Source of the DNA: Planctomycetota bacterium
GTDB taxonomy: Bacteria > Planctomycetota > B15-G4
Assembly: GCA_029259745.1 (NCBI GenBank)
Contig: JAJDEO010000051.1
Location: 1 to 64,000, forward strand
Length of the DNA: 64,000 bases
Reading direction: 5' to 3'
In this document: piece by piece, positions 63,053 through 64,000 of the stretch
Layout: each line of letters begins with the position of its first letter
Numbering within the stretch: position 1 is the stretch's first letter
Notes under the pieces: generated by a model
Seen by the model: the letters and a program-made list of their open reading frames with translations, nothing else
Database searches by the model: none
What the model was told of the DNA's origin: nothing
Translations under genes and position numbers: made by a program

Positions 63053-64000
63053 TCAGGCGCTGGCTTCCACGGTGATGTCGTCCTCGGCACCCGCGATGTC
63101 GTCGAACGAGCGCCCCGACGCCTGCGACTCCTCGACCTGTTCCATCGTCAGGCTCAGCGCGCGGCTCACGCCGTGCTCCTGCATCGTGATCCCGAAGATC
63201 GTGTCGGCGTAGGACATCGTGCGCCGTGCGTGCGTCACGACGACGAACTGACTCTGGCCGAGGAAGTCCTCGAGCACCGTGCAGAAGCGATCGATGTTCG
63301 TTTCGTCGAGCGCGGCATCGACTTCGTCGAGCAGACACACAGGACTCGGCCGCGTCTTGAACAGAGCGAACAAGAGCCCGACCGCCGTCATCGTGCGCTC
63401 GCCACCTGACAGCAGCGAGATCGAGCGAGCGTCCTTGCCCGGAGGCGCCGCGACGATGTCGACGCCGGCCTCGAGGACGTCGTCGCCCTCCTTCATCGTG
63501 ATGTCGGCCTTACCGCCGTGGAACAGCTTGCGGAAGATCGTCCGGAAGTTGTCGCGCACCTCCTCGAACGTCTTGATGAAGCGTTCCTTCGACTCCTTGT
63601 TCAGGCGCGTGATCGTCTCGGCGAGCTTGCCCTTGGCCGAGTCGAGGTCGTCGCGCTGCCCGGTGATCTCGCCGAGGCGTTCGTCGACCTCGGCAAGTTC
63701 GTCGATCGCGCCGAGGTTGACGTTGCCCATGCGCGCCATCTTCTGGCGCAGCTGCTCGATCTCGGCTTCGATGGCATCCCAGTCGAGTTCAGCGACGGGC
63801 TCGGATGCGACGTGTTCGGTGGTCGCCACCTCGTCGGCGGCTTCAGGCTCGGTCTCGGCCTGTACCTCGTCGACGACGTCACTCCCTTCACTCTCGTCCG
63901 ACTCTTCGTCGTCGTCCGCAGTGCTCGCCGCGGGCAGTGAATCGAGCGGTTCGACGGCCAGTTCGTCCGTCTCAAGGTCGACGTCGAGTTCGTCGATGAC
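63053..64000 (-). CDS. smc: Chromosome segregation protein SMC, C-terminal part
   Basis: 316 codons open to the right edge. It contains the end of the coiled coil and the C-terminal head: RMGNVNLGAIDELAEVDERL, the ABC signature SLLSGGERTMTAVGLLFALF, Walker B CLLDEVDAALDETN, and the switch His in VVVTHARRTMSYAD. SMC condenses and separates chromosomes with ScpA and ScpB. Before the head there is an unusual acidic stretch of about 70 residues (around 63790-64000), rich in Asp, Glu and Ser, where the coil normally continues. A GTG at 63829 could be mistaken for a start. Confidence 0.93.
   Translation of the reverse strand, partial: VIDELDVDLETDELAVEPLDSLPAASTADDDEESDESEGSDVVDEVQAETEPEAADEVATTEHVASEPVAELDWDAIEAEIEQLRQKMARMGNVNLGAIDELAEVDERLGEITGQRDDLDSAKGKLAETITRLNKESKERFIKTFEEVRDNFRTIFRKLFHGGKADITMKEGDDVLEAGVDIVAAPPGKDARSISLLSGGERTMTAVGLLFALFKTRPSPVCLLDEVDAALDETNIDRFCTVLEDFLGQSQFVVVTHARRTMSYADTIFGITMQEHGVSRALSLTMEQVEESQASGRSFDDIAGAEDDITVEASA

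Overview
The window (64 kb, roughly two-thirds G+C by eye) reads as a chromosomal segment of a diderm, LPS-making bacterium. Lipid A and heptose genes (lpxB, lpxL-like, hldE, a family 9 glycosyltransferase), lnt, an RND pump and a complete mreBCD-PBP2-rodA set support this. The mix of a bacterial microcompartment (BMC) operon, an FG-GAP secreted protein, carboxypeptidase-regulatory repeats and small planctomycete-style membrane proteins suggests Planctomycetota; this is inference without a marker-gene tree. No phage, transposase, integrase or CRISPR array was seen.

Layout. 1-9.3 kb: edge of an ABC permease, a HEAT-like secreted protein, ClpP, an AlkP-superfamily lipoprotein, a branched-chain aminotransferase coupled to an SLC13-type transporter, and lpxB. 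9.4-15.6 kb (minus strand): a nine-gene BMC operon, read from ALDH through BMC-H, a CsoS1D/CcmP-like double-BMC protein, two EutN pentamers, a BMC-T, two small proteins with an EutQ-like N-terminus (one Cys-rich, one fused to an ACT domain), and a DUF711/PFL-family protein. 16.1-31 kb: glutamate dehydrogenase, an MscK-like channel, the rod-shape cluster rodA-mrdA-mreD-mreC-mreB, a small membrane protein, a coiled-coil protein and lnt, then moeA. 32.6-37.7 kb: RND adaptor and an oversized RND pump, tRNA-Ala(CGC) and a 23-bp tandem repeat. 37.9-45.8 kb: a secreted repeat protein, a DAHL-type hybrid histidine kinase translationally coupled to a diheme-peroxidase homologue whose two haem motifs are both broken, a NYN protein, a GH15-like protein and a cyclodeaminase-like protein. 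46-52.6 kb (plus strand): clpB behind a perfect sigma-54 promoter match, a UbiA-family enzyme, a pseudouridine synthase and a large Cna-like repeat protein. 52.6-62.6 kb (minus): MutT, a TrmH-type methylase, isoaspartyl peptidase, RlmI, an FG-GAP protein and a tight LPS operon. 62.7-62.84 kb (plus): a strong unannotated small-RNA candidate. The window ends inside smc.

The best candidates for something new are (1) the BMC operon, which pairs an acylating aldehyde dehydrogenase and a carboxysome-type gated shell protein with a DUF711/ACT pair tied in by a fused BMC-type N-terminus; (2) the three-way-junction sRNA with an all-pyrimidine loop; and (3) the haem-motif-broken peroxidase and histidine kinase pair.
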